Under the pieces are notes generated by a model. That model was given only the letters and a program-made list of their open reading frames with translations, had not been told where the DNA came from and made no database searches. A stretch of DNA of 35,161 nt from Acidobacteria bacterium RIFCSPLOWO2_12_FULL_67_14b (GTDB lineage: Bacteria > Acidobacteriota > Vicinamibacteria > Vicinamibacterales > UBA2999). The translations under genes were made by a program, and so were the position numbers. Position 1 is the first letter of the stretch. Each line of letters starts with the position of its first letter. The DNA lies in assembly GCA_001768615.1 (NCBI GenBank), contig MELE01000110.1, positions 1 through 35,161 of the forward strand, in the 5' to 3' direction. Of the stretch, positions 1 through 7,349 are shown piece by piece.

Positions 1-185
1 GCACGCGCGGATCGCGATCGCCGTGCTGGATCAGCAGCGGCGTCGTGACGTTCTTCGCGTGCGTCAGCGGCGAATGGGCGGCGTAGCCCTCGGCACGCGC
101 GGATCGCGATCGCCGTGCTGGATCAGCAGCGGCGTCGTGACGTTCTTCGCGTGCGTCAGCGGCGAATGGGCGGCGTAGCCCTCGG
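1..185. repeat. 92-bp tandem duplication at window edge
   Basis: Bases 1-93 are repeated exactly at 93-185 (period 92). The unit lies inside the 3' part of the S9 peptidase gene read on the minus strand. Because 92 is not a multiple of three, the second pass through the unit is out of frame and ends at a TGA at 66-64. The position at the very end of the window suggests an assembly artefact at a contig end, although a real duplication cannot be excluded. Confidence 0.9.
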
Positions 186-1941
186 GGTTTTCCCACGGCA
201 GCTTGAAGTACTCCACCATCAGGTCGCCGCCATCCGTGAGGTAGTAGAGATCGCTCAGGTCGGCGATGCTGGCGCCGGCGGTGGCCGCCTTGAAGCGCGA
301 GGTCTGCGTCACGATCCAGTTCGTCATGAAGCCGCCGTACGACGCGCCCATGACGCCGAGGCGATCGGCATCCGCCACGCCCTGCGCGACCAGCTGGTCG
401 ACGCCGGCCATGATGTCCTGGTAGTCGGGCCCGCCCCAGTCGTTGATGATCATGCGGTGGCCGGCCTCGCCGTAGCCCGACCCGCCCCGCGGCATCGGGA
501 ACAGCACGGCATAGCCGGCGCTGGCAAAGGCCTCGGTCGGGTACGGATCGATCTGTCCCGGCACGTGCATGAACTGCGGAAAGAGGCCCAACGTGACGCC
601 GCCGATGGGGCCGCCGTGGCAATAGACGAGCAGCGGCAGGCGCCGCGTGCCGTCGTACCCCGGTGGAGTCAGCAGCAGCCCCCAGATTTCCATGCCGTCG
701 AACGACTTCCACGAAACCGGTTTCAGATCTCCGAGCGCGAGCTGTTTGAGCTCCGGGTTGATCGTCGTGATCCGCGTGCCGCGGCCGCTCGCGACATCGA
801 GCACGGCGATGTCGCCCATCGAGCGGGCCTGGACTTCGCGGTAGGCCATCGTGCGGCCGTCGCGGCTGAGGCTCATCGAGTATTCCACCGTGGCGCTGTT
901 GGTCAACCGCTGCGTGTTCCCGTCTTCGAGGTTCACGCGGACCATCGGCATCTCGAACATCCGCGCGCCCGTGGCGAACGTGCCCTCGTTCATGGTGACG
1001 AAGAGCGACTGGCCGTCGCGGGCCCACACCACTTCCGCGATCCACGCGCCGTTCATGGGATAGGCGCGAATCGCCGGGCCCGCCCCGCCGGCCGAGGGCG
1101 CCACCGCCAGGCCACGCGGCGCGATGATTCCAGTCTGACCGTTGGTCGTGACGAACGACACCCGCTGCCCGTCCGGAGAAAACTGGGGCGAGACATTCAT
1201 GCCGCCGCGATCGACGATCGGGCGGGCCGTACCACCGGCTGCGGGCACCGCGAAGATCCGCGTCGAGTAGGGCGCCAGGAACCCCGTGGTCGGCGCGAAG
1301 GCATAGGCGATCTCGCGGCTGTCGGGCGACCACGAGAAGCTGTCCACGTATTGACCCGGCGGGGTCACCACCTTCGCCGCTGCAGCCGGCTCGATCGGCT
1401 GCACCCACAAACGTGTCGCCGGCGGGAGCGCGCCCGCCGCATTGGCCACCGGCGGCGCCGGCGAGGGATCGCGCGACACGAAGGCGAGGTTCCTGCCGTC
1501 GGGCGACCACTCGTAGGCGCTGACGCCCTCCGGCGCGGCCGTCAGGTTCGTCGTCGGGCCGCCGGACGGCCGCACGACCTGCACCTGCGGGCGGCCATCG
1601 ACCAGCGCGAGAAACGACACGCGCTCGCCGTCCGGCGACCAGCGCAGACGCGGGGCCGGCAGCGCCGGCGAGAAGATCCGCGACTGCGGCGAGACGCGGA
1701 TCGCCGTGCCGCCGTCCGACGGCATCACGTAAAGCTCGGGCTCGTGCGCGTTCCGGGCCACCGACGGCGCCGACACCACGTAGGCCACCCGATCGCCGGC
1801 GGGTGAGATCTTGACGTCGTTGATCGTCCGCAGCGCCATCAGGTCATCGATGGTGACGGGACGCGGCGATTGCGCCGCGATCGATCCGGCCAACGGGAGG
1901 CCGCACACGGCCGCCACGGCGAAACATCGGAACAGGTTCAT
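64..1941 (-). CDS. S9 family (prolyl oligopeptidase/acylaminoacyl) peptidase, 3' end disrupted
   Basis: Secreted serine peptidase of family S9 that would cleave short peptides in the periplasm. The ATG at 1941 begins a signal peptide (hydrophobic residues 7-22, AAQ cleavage region). Residues about 25-380 form a WD40-like beta-propeller with repeated SPDG/SPDS motifs. The C-terminal alpha/beta hydrolase carries the nucleophile elbow G-A-S-Y-G-G with Ser about 534, and H-G-D-R-D-P-R-V-P with the catalytic Asp about 613. The catalytic His, expected roughly 30-40 residues later, is missing: the 92-bp tandem duplication shifts the frame after residue 617 and the protein ends with an unrelated eight-residue tail at about 625, where relatives run to roughly 650-690. 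It starts 2 nt after the stop of the upstream lipoprotein gene, so the two are probably co-translated. Family is certain; the true C-terminus is not in the window. Confidence 0.9.
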   Translation of the reverse strand: MNLFRCFAVAAVCGLPLAGSIAAQSPRPVTIDDLMALRTINDVKISPAGDRVAYVVSAPSVARNAHEPELYVMPSDGGTAIRVSPQSRIFSPALPAPRLRWSPDGERVSFLALVDGRPQVQVVRPSGGPTTNLTAAPEGVSAYEWSPDGRNLAFVSRDPSPAPPVANAAGALPPATRLWVQPIEPAAAAKVVTPPGQYVDSFSWSPDSREIAYAFAPTTGFLAPYSTRIFAVPAAGGTARPIVDRGGMNVSPQFSPDGQRVSFVTTNGQTGIIAPRGLAVAPSAGGAGPAIRAYPMNGAWIAEVVWARDGQSLFVTMNEGTFATGARMFEMPMVRVNLEDGNTQRLTNSATVEYSMSLSRDGRTMAYREVQARSMGDIAVLDVASGRGTRITTINPELKQLALGDLKPVSWKSFDGMEIWGLLLTPPGYDGTRRLPLLVYCHGGPIGGVTLGLFPQFMHVPGQIDPYPTEAFASAGYAVLFPMPRGGSGYGEAGHRMIINDWGGPDYQDIMAGVDQLVAQGVADADRLGVMGASYGGFMTNWIVTQTSRFKAATAGASIADLSDLYYLTDGGDLMVEYFKLPWENPEGYAAHSPLTHAKNVTTPLLIQHGDRDPRVPRATPPIRR

Positions 1942-1943
1942 CG

Positions 1944-2960
1944 TCAGGGCCCAGGGGTGCGGTACACGGATGCCGATCCCAGGTCGGTCGGCCGCGGCGC
2001 GCCCGGGCTGCCGAGCGCGAGCCGCATGCGATCGCCGACGATGTCGTAGATGCCGAGGCGGGGGCCCGTGGGCGTCACCAGGTCGATCGTCGGAAACGGC
2101 CGCGCGAGCAGGCGAAGTCTGACCGCGCCGGATTCGACGGCCGTGCCCGACTGCGCGAGCACGAAATAGGTGTGATCCGCGCCGGCGCCGCTGAGACGGG
2201 TGAACGACACGCCGGCGGGGCCGTCGCCGCTTTCGATCCGCCAGGTCCGGGTCCGCGGGATCGCATCGCGCGACACCGCGACGAACGGCTCGGTCAGTTC
2301 GTGCGCGAACGCCGCCAGCGCCCACACGCGATCGAAGACACCGCGGCCCTCGCCGTTCAGGAAGGGCTCGGGGCTCACCGCCTTCGGATCCGGGCCCTCG
2401 CGGTGGACCTCGAAGTCGTCCACCTGGAAATGCGCCATCGCATAGGTCGCCGTATCGGCGCCGAAGCTCGCCGTCACGCCGCCGGCGGTACCGATGGCCT
2501 GCCGTTGCGCCACGCTCGCCTTGAGGACGATGCCGGGGTTCGTGGACGCGAGGTTGGCATAGACCGTTCGGTAAATGTGCGCGCCGATCAGGTGCTCGAG
2601 GGTCACCCGGATGCGGCCCGCGCCGATCGTGTCCGGTTCGATCGCGTAGACGACGCCGGCGGCGGCGGCCCGGACCAGCGTGCCCGGCCGATACTCGATG
2701 TCCCAGCCGGAGTGGCCGTCGGTGGCGTGATCGGCGCCGTGATAGCCGAACGGCAGCAGGCCGAAGGCGCTGCCGGCGATATCCGACACGTCGATCGGCA
2801 TCACGATGGACAGCAGGGGCCCGGCGGCCGGCACGATGGGTGTCGGCGTGGTGTTCTGGGGCGGCGGCGTGGTCGTCACGACCACCGATGGCGCGGTCGG
2901 GGTGCCGCCGCTGTTGCAGGCCGCGGTGAGGACGGCGATCAGGAGGACAACGAGCGGCAC
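1944..2960 (-). CDS. Lipoprotein with degenerate M23 (LytM-like) peptidase domain
   Basis: Predicted outer-membrane or periplasmic lipoprotein of 338 residues. I chose the GTG at 2960 because it is followed at once by a hydrophobic stretch and the lipobox L-T-A-A-C (Cys15); an ATG at 3086 would add 42 unlikely residues, though the chosen signal has no positive charge. A Pro/Thr-rich linker (about 18-50) follows. The middle holds an M23-like fold with H-S-G-W-D, matching the first zinc motif HxGxD. The second motif, normally HxH, appears as M-A-H-F, so one zinc ligand is missing and activity is doubtful. The C-terminal third resembles no family I recognise. It leads an operon with the S9 peptidase, 2 nt downstream. 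An extended -10-like element 7 nt before the GTG suggests a leaderless transcript. Confidence 0.75.
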   Translation of the reverse strand: MPLVVLLIAVLTAACNSGGTPTAPSVVVTTTPPPQNTTPTPIVPAAGPLLSIVMPIDVSDIAGSAFGLLPFGYHGADHATDGHSGWDIEYRPGTLVRAAAAGVVYAIEPDTIGAGRIRVTLEHLIGAHIYRTVYANLASTNPGIVLKASVAQRQAIGTAGGVTASFGADTATYAMAHFQVDDFEVHREGPDPKAVSPEPFLNGEGRGVFDRVWALAAFAHELTEPFVAVSRDAIPRTRTWRIESGDGPAGVSFTRLSGAGADHTYFVLAQSGTAVESGAVRLRLLARPFPTIDLVTPTGPRLGIYDIVGDRMRLALGSPGAPRPTDLGSASVYRTPGP

Positions 2961-2966
2961 GCGACA

Positions 2967-2976
2967 CAGATTAGCA
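2967..2976 (-). promoter_or_regulatory. Extended -10 promoter element for lipoprotein/S9 operon
   Basis: The minus strand reads TGCTAATCTG, an extended -10 (TGn plus TAATCT). Its -10 ends 7 nt before the GTG at 2960. Exactly the same ten bases stand on the plus strand at 3102-3111 before the divergent gene. No convincing -35 is visible. Confidence 0.5.
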
Positions 2977-3101
2977 CCGGCGGCGCGGCCACCACGGGCG
3001 AGGGCGACACGGGCGCAGACATCTTGCGACACGCGGCCACCCGCCGCCAAAGCCAACGCCAACACGCCGCCGGTCGCTCGTCTCACACGGGCCGATGCCT
3101 A

Positions 3102-3111
3102 TGCTAATCTG
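3102..3111 (+). promoter_or_regulatory. Extended -10 promoter element for Cys-rich protein/TonB receptor
   Basis: TGCTAATCTG, identical to the element at 2967-2976 on the other strand, lies with its -10 (3105-3110) ending 12 nt before the ATG at 3123. The predicted start of transcription at about 3117 would leave a leader of only a few bases. A near-identical element, TGCTAAGCTG, precedes nadE. Confidence 0.5.
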
Positions 3112-3122
3112 GGTTGGTCCCC

Positions 3123-3561
3123 ATGAAGCGGTTCCGATCGCTCGCTCGCGGTATCGCCGCGGTCTGGCTCGTATGCCAGGCGGCGTCGGTCGCGGCGTTC
3201 GTGCCCGGTCCGTGTTGCCTCGCGCACGCGGAGGAAGCCGCCGCGAAGAAGGCGGAACCACCGTGTCATGGCGAGCAGCCTGCGCCGGAACCGGAACCCG
3301 GCGAGGCCTGCCCGATGCATGACGCCGGGGGTGCCGCCTGCCCGATGCACGACTCGTCGCGGAACGCGAACTGCTGCGCGATGACCAACGCGTGCCAGGG
3401 GCCAGGCACCCAGCTGGCCAACCTGTTTGCGTTCGTCGGCGTGCTCGACGCGCCCGCGTCGTCGGTCACACCTCCTGCGTTATCGGCGGTCCCTGTCGAG
3501 CCAGCCGCTCGGCTGTTCTGCCGCCTCGTCCGCCCGGACGCGCCACCTCCCAAAGCCTTAG
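3123..3561 (+). CDS. Small Cys/His/Met-rich secreted protein, probable metal (copper) binder, frameshifted at its end
   Basis: From the ATG at 3123 (M-K-R-F-R-S-L) there is a clear signal peptide, then a mature part rich in possible metal ligands: C-C-L-A-H, P-C-H-G, two C-P-M-H-D repeats and N-C-C-A-M-T-N-A-C, followed by a Pro/Ala-rich tail ending D-A-P-P-P-K. As written the frame stays open into the TonB receptor gene. Removing one C from the CCC run at 3549-3551 gives P-P-P-K-P followed by TAG at 3559-3561, a natural-looking C-terminus of about 145 residues, just before a good Shine-Dalgarno and ATG for the receptor. I therefore read this as a separate gene with a 1-base insertion (mutation or sequencing error). 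Metal binding is inferred from composition only. Confidence 0.65.
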
Positions 3562-3634
3562 AAACCGTCCGTCTTGAGCCGTTCACGGCGGGCGCATGCC
3601 CGGCCGCCGGCTTCACTCTTGGTTTCTCTCGGTT

Positions 3635-3639
3635 GGAGG
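3635..3639 (+). promoter_or_regulatory. Shine-Dalgarno that decides the TonB receptor start
   Basis: GGAGG with a 5-nt spacer before the ATG at 3645. This strong site, followed by a good signal peptide, supports 3645 as a real translation start even though the reading frame is open upstream to 3114. Confidence 0.75.
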
Positions 3640-3644
3640 TTTCA

Positions 3645-6470
3645 ATGTTTTCGGATGCGCGATTCTCGATCGCCCTGGGCTGCGTCCTGGCGTTTGCCTG
3701 TCCCCTCGTCGCCCAGCAAACCGTCGATGTGGCGAGCGTCAGCGGCCGCGTCGTCGATACCAGCGGTGCCACGGTGCCGGGAGCCCAGGTCACGGCGGTC
3801 CAGCTCGACACGAACCTGGTCGCCACCGCGGTGACCGATCAGGACGGCCGTTTTCGATTTCCGTACTTGCGCATCGGGCCGTATGAGATCACGGTCGGTC
3901 TGTCGGGCTTCGAGGACGTGAAGCGCCGGTTGACGCTGAGCGTCGGCGCGGCGTACGAGTTGCCCATCCGCCTCGCCGTGAGCGGCGTCACGTCGACCGT
4001 GACGGTCACGGCCGAAGCCGCCGTGCTCGAAGCCGCGCGCAGCCAGATCGCCGCGACGGTTTCGGAATCGGAGGTCCGGGCGCTGCCGATGAACGGCCGG
4101 AACTTTCTCGAACTCGCGCTGCTGGTGCCCGGCGTCTCGCCCACCAACATCGCGAGCACGCAGCTGTTTCCGGAAACGTCCGCCGTTCCCGGTATCAGCA
4201 TTTCCGTCGGCAGCCAGCGCAACCTGTCGAACAACTTCGTCGTCGACGGCTTGTCGGCCAATGACGATGCGGCCGGGCTGAGCGGCATCACCTACGGCGT
4301 GGACGCCATCGAACAGTTCCAAGTCATCACATCCGGCGCGCAAGCGGAGCTCGGACGCGCGCTCGGCGGCTACATCAACGTGGTCACCAAGAGCGGCACC
4401 AACACGTTCCGTGGAACGGTGTACGACTTCATCCGGGACGATCGTTTCAACGCGACCAACGCGCTGTCCGGGACGAAGCTGCCCATGAGCCAGTCACAGT
4501 TCGGCGGGAGCCTTGGCGGGCCGATCGTGCCGAACCGCACATTCTATTTCACCAATGTCGAGCAGCGCGCGCTCGACCAGACCGGGCTGGCGACCATTAC
4601 GGCCGCCAACGTCAGCGTCGTGAATGCGCGGCTGGATGCCGCGGGCTACCAGGGGCCACGGATTGCGACGGGCATCTATCCGAACCCCGTGGACTCCACC
4701 AATGTGCTGGCCAAGATCGATCAACAACTGAGCGGCCGCGATCAGGTAAGCATCCGCTACAGCCGTTACAGCGTCGGCGCCGACAATTCGCGCGGCGCCG
4801 GCGGCCTGAGCGCCCCGTCTGCGTCATCAGGGCTCGATAACGCCGATCAGGCCTTCGCCATCGGCAACACGCTGATCCTGTCGCCGCGGACGGTGCTCGA
4901 AACCCGCGCCCAGTTCGCGCACGGTGACCTCAAGGCCGAGCCGTCGGACCCGATCGGCCCCGCCGTCAGCATCGCCGGCGTCGCCTCCTTCGGCACCAGT
5001 TCGAGCAGCCCAACGGGCCGCCGCAACACGATGTTCCAGGTGGTCAACAACCTGTCGCACCAGGCCGGCGCCCATGCGGTTCGGGCGGGGATCGACGTGC
5101 TCTACAACGACGATCTGATTACTTTCCCGCGCGCCGTCCGCGGCAGCTACACCTTCTCGTCGCTGGCCAACTTCCGGTCCGGCGTCTACAACAACGCGGG
5201 TTTTTCCCAGACCTTCGGCATCACGGCGCTCGCCCAGACCAATCCCAACCTCGGCGTTTACGTTCAGGACGAATGGAAAGTCACGCCGAGTGTCACGCTG
5301 AATGCCGGCGTGCGATACGACCTCCAGCGGCTGGAGACCATCAACACCGACACCAATAACGTGTCGCCGCGCGTCGGCGCGGCGTGGTCGCCCTTCGAGT
5401 CACGGCGGACGATCGTCCGCGCCAGCGCCGGCCTCTTCTACGATCGCGTGCCGCTGCGCGCGCTCGCCAATGCGCTGATGTCGGCCGGCAACACCACGGA
5501 CGTCGACGCCCTTCGACAGTTTGCCGTCAGCCTGTCGCCCACTCAGGCCGGTGCGCCGGCGTTTCCGAACGTCCTGGCTGCCGCAGTGCCGGCGGTGACC
5601 CTGCCCAACCTGACGACGATGGACCGCAACCTGCAGAACGGGTCGTCGCGGCAAGTGAGCGCGGAGGTCGAGCAGCAGCTGGGCTCCCGTACGACGCTGG
5701 GTGTCGGCTATCAGTTCCTGGAAGGACGCAACCTGCTGATGTCGGTGAATCAGAACGTCCCGACGTGCGTCGCCGCGGGCACCAACAACGGCTGCCGGCC
5801 CAACTCGAGCTACGCCAACAACAGCCAGTACTCGTCCGCGGGAGAGTCGACGTATCACGGGCTGCATGTCTCGCTGTCGCAGCACACCGTCCGATGGGGG
5901 CAGTACCGCCTCTCGTACACGCTGTCGAAGGCGATGAACAACCTGGGAGAGTTCTTCTTCAGCTCGCCGATCGATCCGACGGACTTGTCGAAGGACTGGG
6001 GGCGCGCCGACAACGATCAGCGCCACCGCCTGGCCATGAACGCAGCGATTCGCACGTCGATGGAGCCGGCAGACGACGCGTGGGAGCACCTCACGCACGG
6101 GTTCCAGATCAGCGGGATGCTGCAAGCCTACTCGGCGCCGCCGTTCAACATCATGTCCGGGGTCACGACCATTCAGGGCACGGCCGGGCGCCCGATCGTG
6201 AACGGCGAGTTCATCGACCGGAATGCCGGTGACGGAACCGCGTTCTTCAGTCTCAGCGCCCGGATCAGCCGGGCGTTCCGGCTGGCCGGTCGCGTGCAAC
6301 TCGAGGTCCTGGTCGAGGGCTTCAACCTGACCGATCGCGCGAATGTGGTCACGCGGAACACCACCTTCGGCTCGGGAACCTACCCTGCCAACCCGTCCGC
6401 GACATTCGGCCGGATCACCGCCGTCGGCGAGCCCAGGTCGTTGCAGCTCGGCGGGCGCCTGCGCTTCTGA
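3645..6470 (+). CDS. Oar-like TonB-dependent outer-membrane receptor
   Basis: Outer-membrane receptor of 941 residues. Residues 1-25 are a signal peptide. About 30-110 form a carboxypeptidase-regulatory-like beta-sandwich (S-G-R-V-V-D-T-S-G-A-T-V-P-G-A, then D-G-R-F-R-F-P). A plug domain with the N-G-R-N-F and D-G-L-S-A-N-D motifs spans about 130-260. The rest is a beta-barrel with typical strands such as V-Q-D-E-W-K-V-T-P (about 540), ending in L-G-G-R-L-R-F with the C-terminal Phe expected for Bam-dependent insertion. This architecture is the Oar/SusC-like type common in Acidobacteriota. The substrate cannot be told from sequence. The preceding Cys-rich secreted protein hints at metal handling, but this is only context. 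The convergent DCC gene ends 9 bp downstream. Confidence 0.93.
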   Translation: MFSDARFSIALGCVLAFACPLVAQQTVDVASVSGRVVDTSGATVPGAQVTAVQLDTNLVATAVTDQDGRFRFPYLRIGPYEITVGLSGFEDVKRRLTLSVGAAYELPIRLAVSGVTSTVTVTAEAAVLEAARSQIAATVSESEVRALPMNGRNFLELALLVPGVSPTNIASTQLFPETSAVPGISISVGSQRNLSNNFVVDGLSANDDAAGLSGITYGVDAIEQFQVITSGAQAELGRALGGYINVVTKSGTNTFRGTVYDFIRDDRFNATNALSGTKLPMSQSQFGGSLGGPIVPNRTFYFTNVEQRALDQTGLATITAANVSVVNARLDAAGYQGPRIATGIYPNPVDSTNVLAKIDQQLSGRDQVSIRYSRYSVGADNSRGAGGLSAPSASSGLDNADQAFAIGNTLILSPRTVLETRAQFAHGDLKAEPSDPIGPAVSIAGVASFGTSSSSPTGRRNTMFQVVNNLSHQAGAHAVRAGIDVLYNDDLITFPRAVRGSYTFSSLANFRSGVYNNAGFSQTFGITALAQTNPNLGVYVQDEWKVTPSVTLNAGVRYDLQRLETINTDTNNVSPRVGAAWSPFESRRTIVRASAGLFYDRVPLRALANALMSAGNTTDVDALRQFAVSLSPTQAGAPAFPNVLAAAVPAVTLPNLTTMDRNLQNGSSRQVSAEVEQQLGSRTTLGVGYQFLEGRNLLMSVNQNVPTCVAAGTNNGCRPNSSYANNSQYSSAGESTYHGLHVSLSQHTVRWGQYRLSYTLSKAMNNLGEFFFSSPIDPTDLSKDWGRADNDQRHRLAMNAAIRTSMEPADDAWEHLTHGFQISGMLQAYSAPPFNIMSGVTTIQGTAGRPIVNGEFIDRNAGDGTAFFSLSARISRAFRLAGRVQLEVLVEGFNLTDRANVVTRNTTFGSGTYPANPSATFGRITAVGEPRSLQLGGRLRF

Positions 6471-6479
6471 GCAGGACAC

Positions 6480-6890
6480 CTAAATCAAGCGGGATCGTAT
6501 CTCGGGCGGCGGGATCTCGCACGCGTTCGACCGGCCGGCCAGCCGATGCCGGACCGAGGCGACCACGCGGTAGACCGCGTCACGGACCGGCACGGGTACC
6601 CACAGCAGAACGGCCGCCATCCTCCACGGGAAACGCAGATGCCGGGCGATGCGCAGGGTTGCCGTGGAGCGCAGATGGACCTGCCCGCCCTCGATGAAGA
6701 TGATGCTGCGCGCCGCCTGGCGGTCGACGCCGTGGCGCGCGAGCAGCTCGATGGCTGGCGGTGATTGCGACGCGCCGAAGCGAAGGGCACCGGCACGATC
6801 GTGCGTCGCCATGAAGCGCACGGAGCGCTCGCAGAAGGCGCAGGTGCCATCGAAGAGCACGATGCCGCCGGACGCGGCCGCTTCGCCCAC
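6480..6890 (-). CDS. DCC family (DUF393) thiol-disulfide oxidoreductase
   Basis: A 136-residue cytosolic protein with the DCC signature D-G-T-C-A-F-C (Asp14, Cys17, Cys20) near the N-terminus, giving the DxxCxxC thioredoxin-like redox site of the DUF393 family. The family is predicted to carry out thiol-disulfide exchange; substrates are unknown. Translation starts at a GTG that directly follows the TAG stop of the upstream doxX-like gene (TAG then GTG), so the two are very likely translationally coupled. DoxX/DCC neighbours are common and suggest a shared membrane redox role, which is inference. Confidence 0.85.
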   Translation of the reverse strand: MGEAAASGGIVLFDGTCAFCERSVRFMATHDRAGALRFGASQSPPAIELLARHGVDRQAARSIIFIEGGQVHLRSTATLRIARHLRFPWRMAAVLLWVPVPVRDAVYRVVASVRHRLAGRSNACEIPPPEIRSRLI

Positions 6891-7328
6891 CTATTTCCTC
6901 AGGCTGAACGGCAGCGCCGCGCCGCCGATGGAGAGCGCCACCAGGCCGCCGAGCACGGGCAGGCCGTAGCCGTTGCTGAGGAACGAGTACTTGAAGATGG
7001 CGCCGCTGGCGACGTGGAAGTTCAGCACCATGAGCATCGCCAGGACCGCCGCAAGGCGGGTGTAGACGCCGAGCACCAGCGCGGTCCCTGCCGCAGCCTC
7101 GCCCAGCAACACCACGCGCGCGAACACCGCGGCGCCCGGGATGCAGACCGATTCCAGGTACCACCGGTTGAGCGGCGTCGCGTTCTGCGCCCAGCCCGTC
7201 AGTTGCTTGAGGAGCGGCCCGGTGTCCATCAGCCAGGACGTCTTCCCGGCCGCTTCGAAGATGAAGAAGATACCGAGGAGAATGCGCAGGGCGACGAGCC
7301 CGCGTGCCTGTTGGTTGCCTGACGCCAT
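6891..7328 (-). CDS. DoxX family membrane protein
   Basis: A 145-residue integral membrane protein with four hydrophobic segments (about 12-30, 62-82, 88-108 and 115-135). The N-terminal R-I-L-L-G-I-F-F-I-F-E-A-A-G-K and the later G-E-A-A-A-G-T-A-L-V-L-G pattern are typical of DoxX. Family members are linked to terminal oxidases, thiosulfate:quinone reductase or redox homeostasis; no specific role can be assigned here. The ATG at 7328 was chosen because the upstream in-frame extension would run into the divergent DUF885 gene and looks non-coding. It is the first gene of a two-gene unit with the DCC oxidoreductase and diverges from DUF885 with only 21 bp between the start codons. Confidence 0.85.
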   Translation of the reverse strand: MASGNQQARGLVALRILLGIFFIFEAAGKTSWLMDTGPLLKQLTGWAQNATPLNRWYLESVCIPGAAVFARVVLLGEAAAGTALVLGVYTRLAAVLAMLMVLNFHVASGAIFKYSFLSNGYGLPVLGGLVALSIGGAALPFSLRK

Positions 7329-7349
7329 TAAAACGATATTCTCATATCC
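7329..7349. promoter_or_regulatory. 21-bp divergent intergenic with palindromic bidirectional -10
   Basis: The whole gap between the doxX-like ATG (minus) and the DUF885 ATG (plus) is 21 bp. It contains the inverted repeat GATAT-tctc-ATATC (7335-7348). Read rightward it offers TATTCT (7337-7342) 7 nt before the ATG; read leftward it offers TATGAG (7346-7341) about 12 nt before the other ATG. If these are the promoters, both mRNAs are leaderless or nearly so. Confidence 0.45.

Noticed and set aside
115-1806. Plus-strand open frame of about 560 codons in the S9 peptidase region
   Set aside because: Antisense shadow of the S9 peptidase; no signal peptide, no motifs, extreme Arg/His content.
3114-6470. 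A single 1118-residue fusion protein
   Set aside because: A second signal peptide with a strong SD and ATG at 3645, and the natural stop obtained by a one-base correction, favour two genes; kept as a finding.
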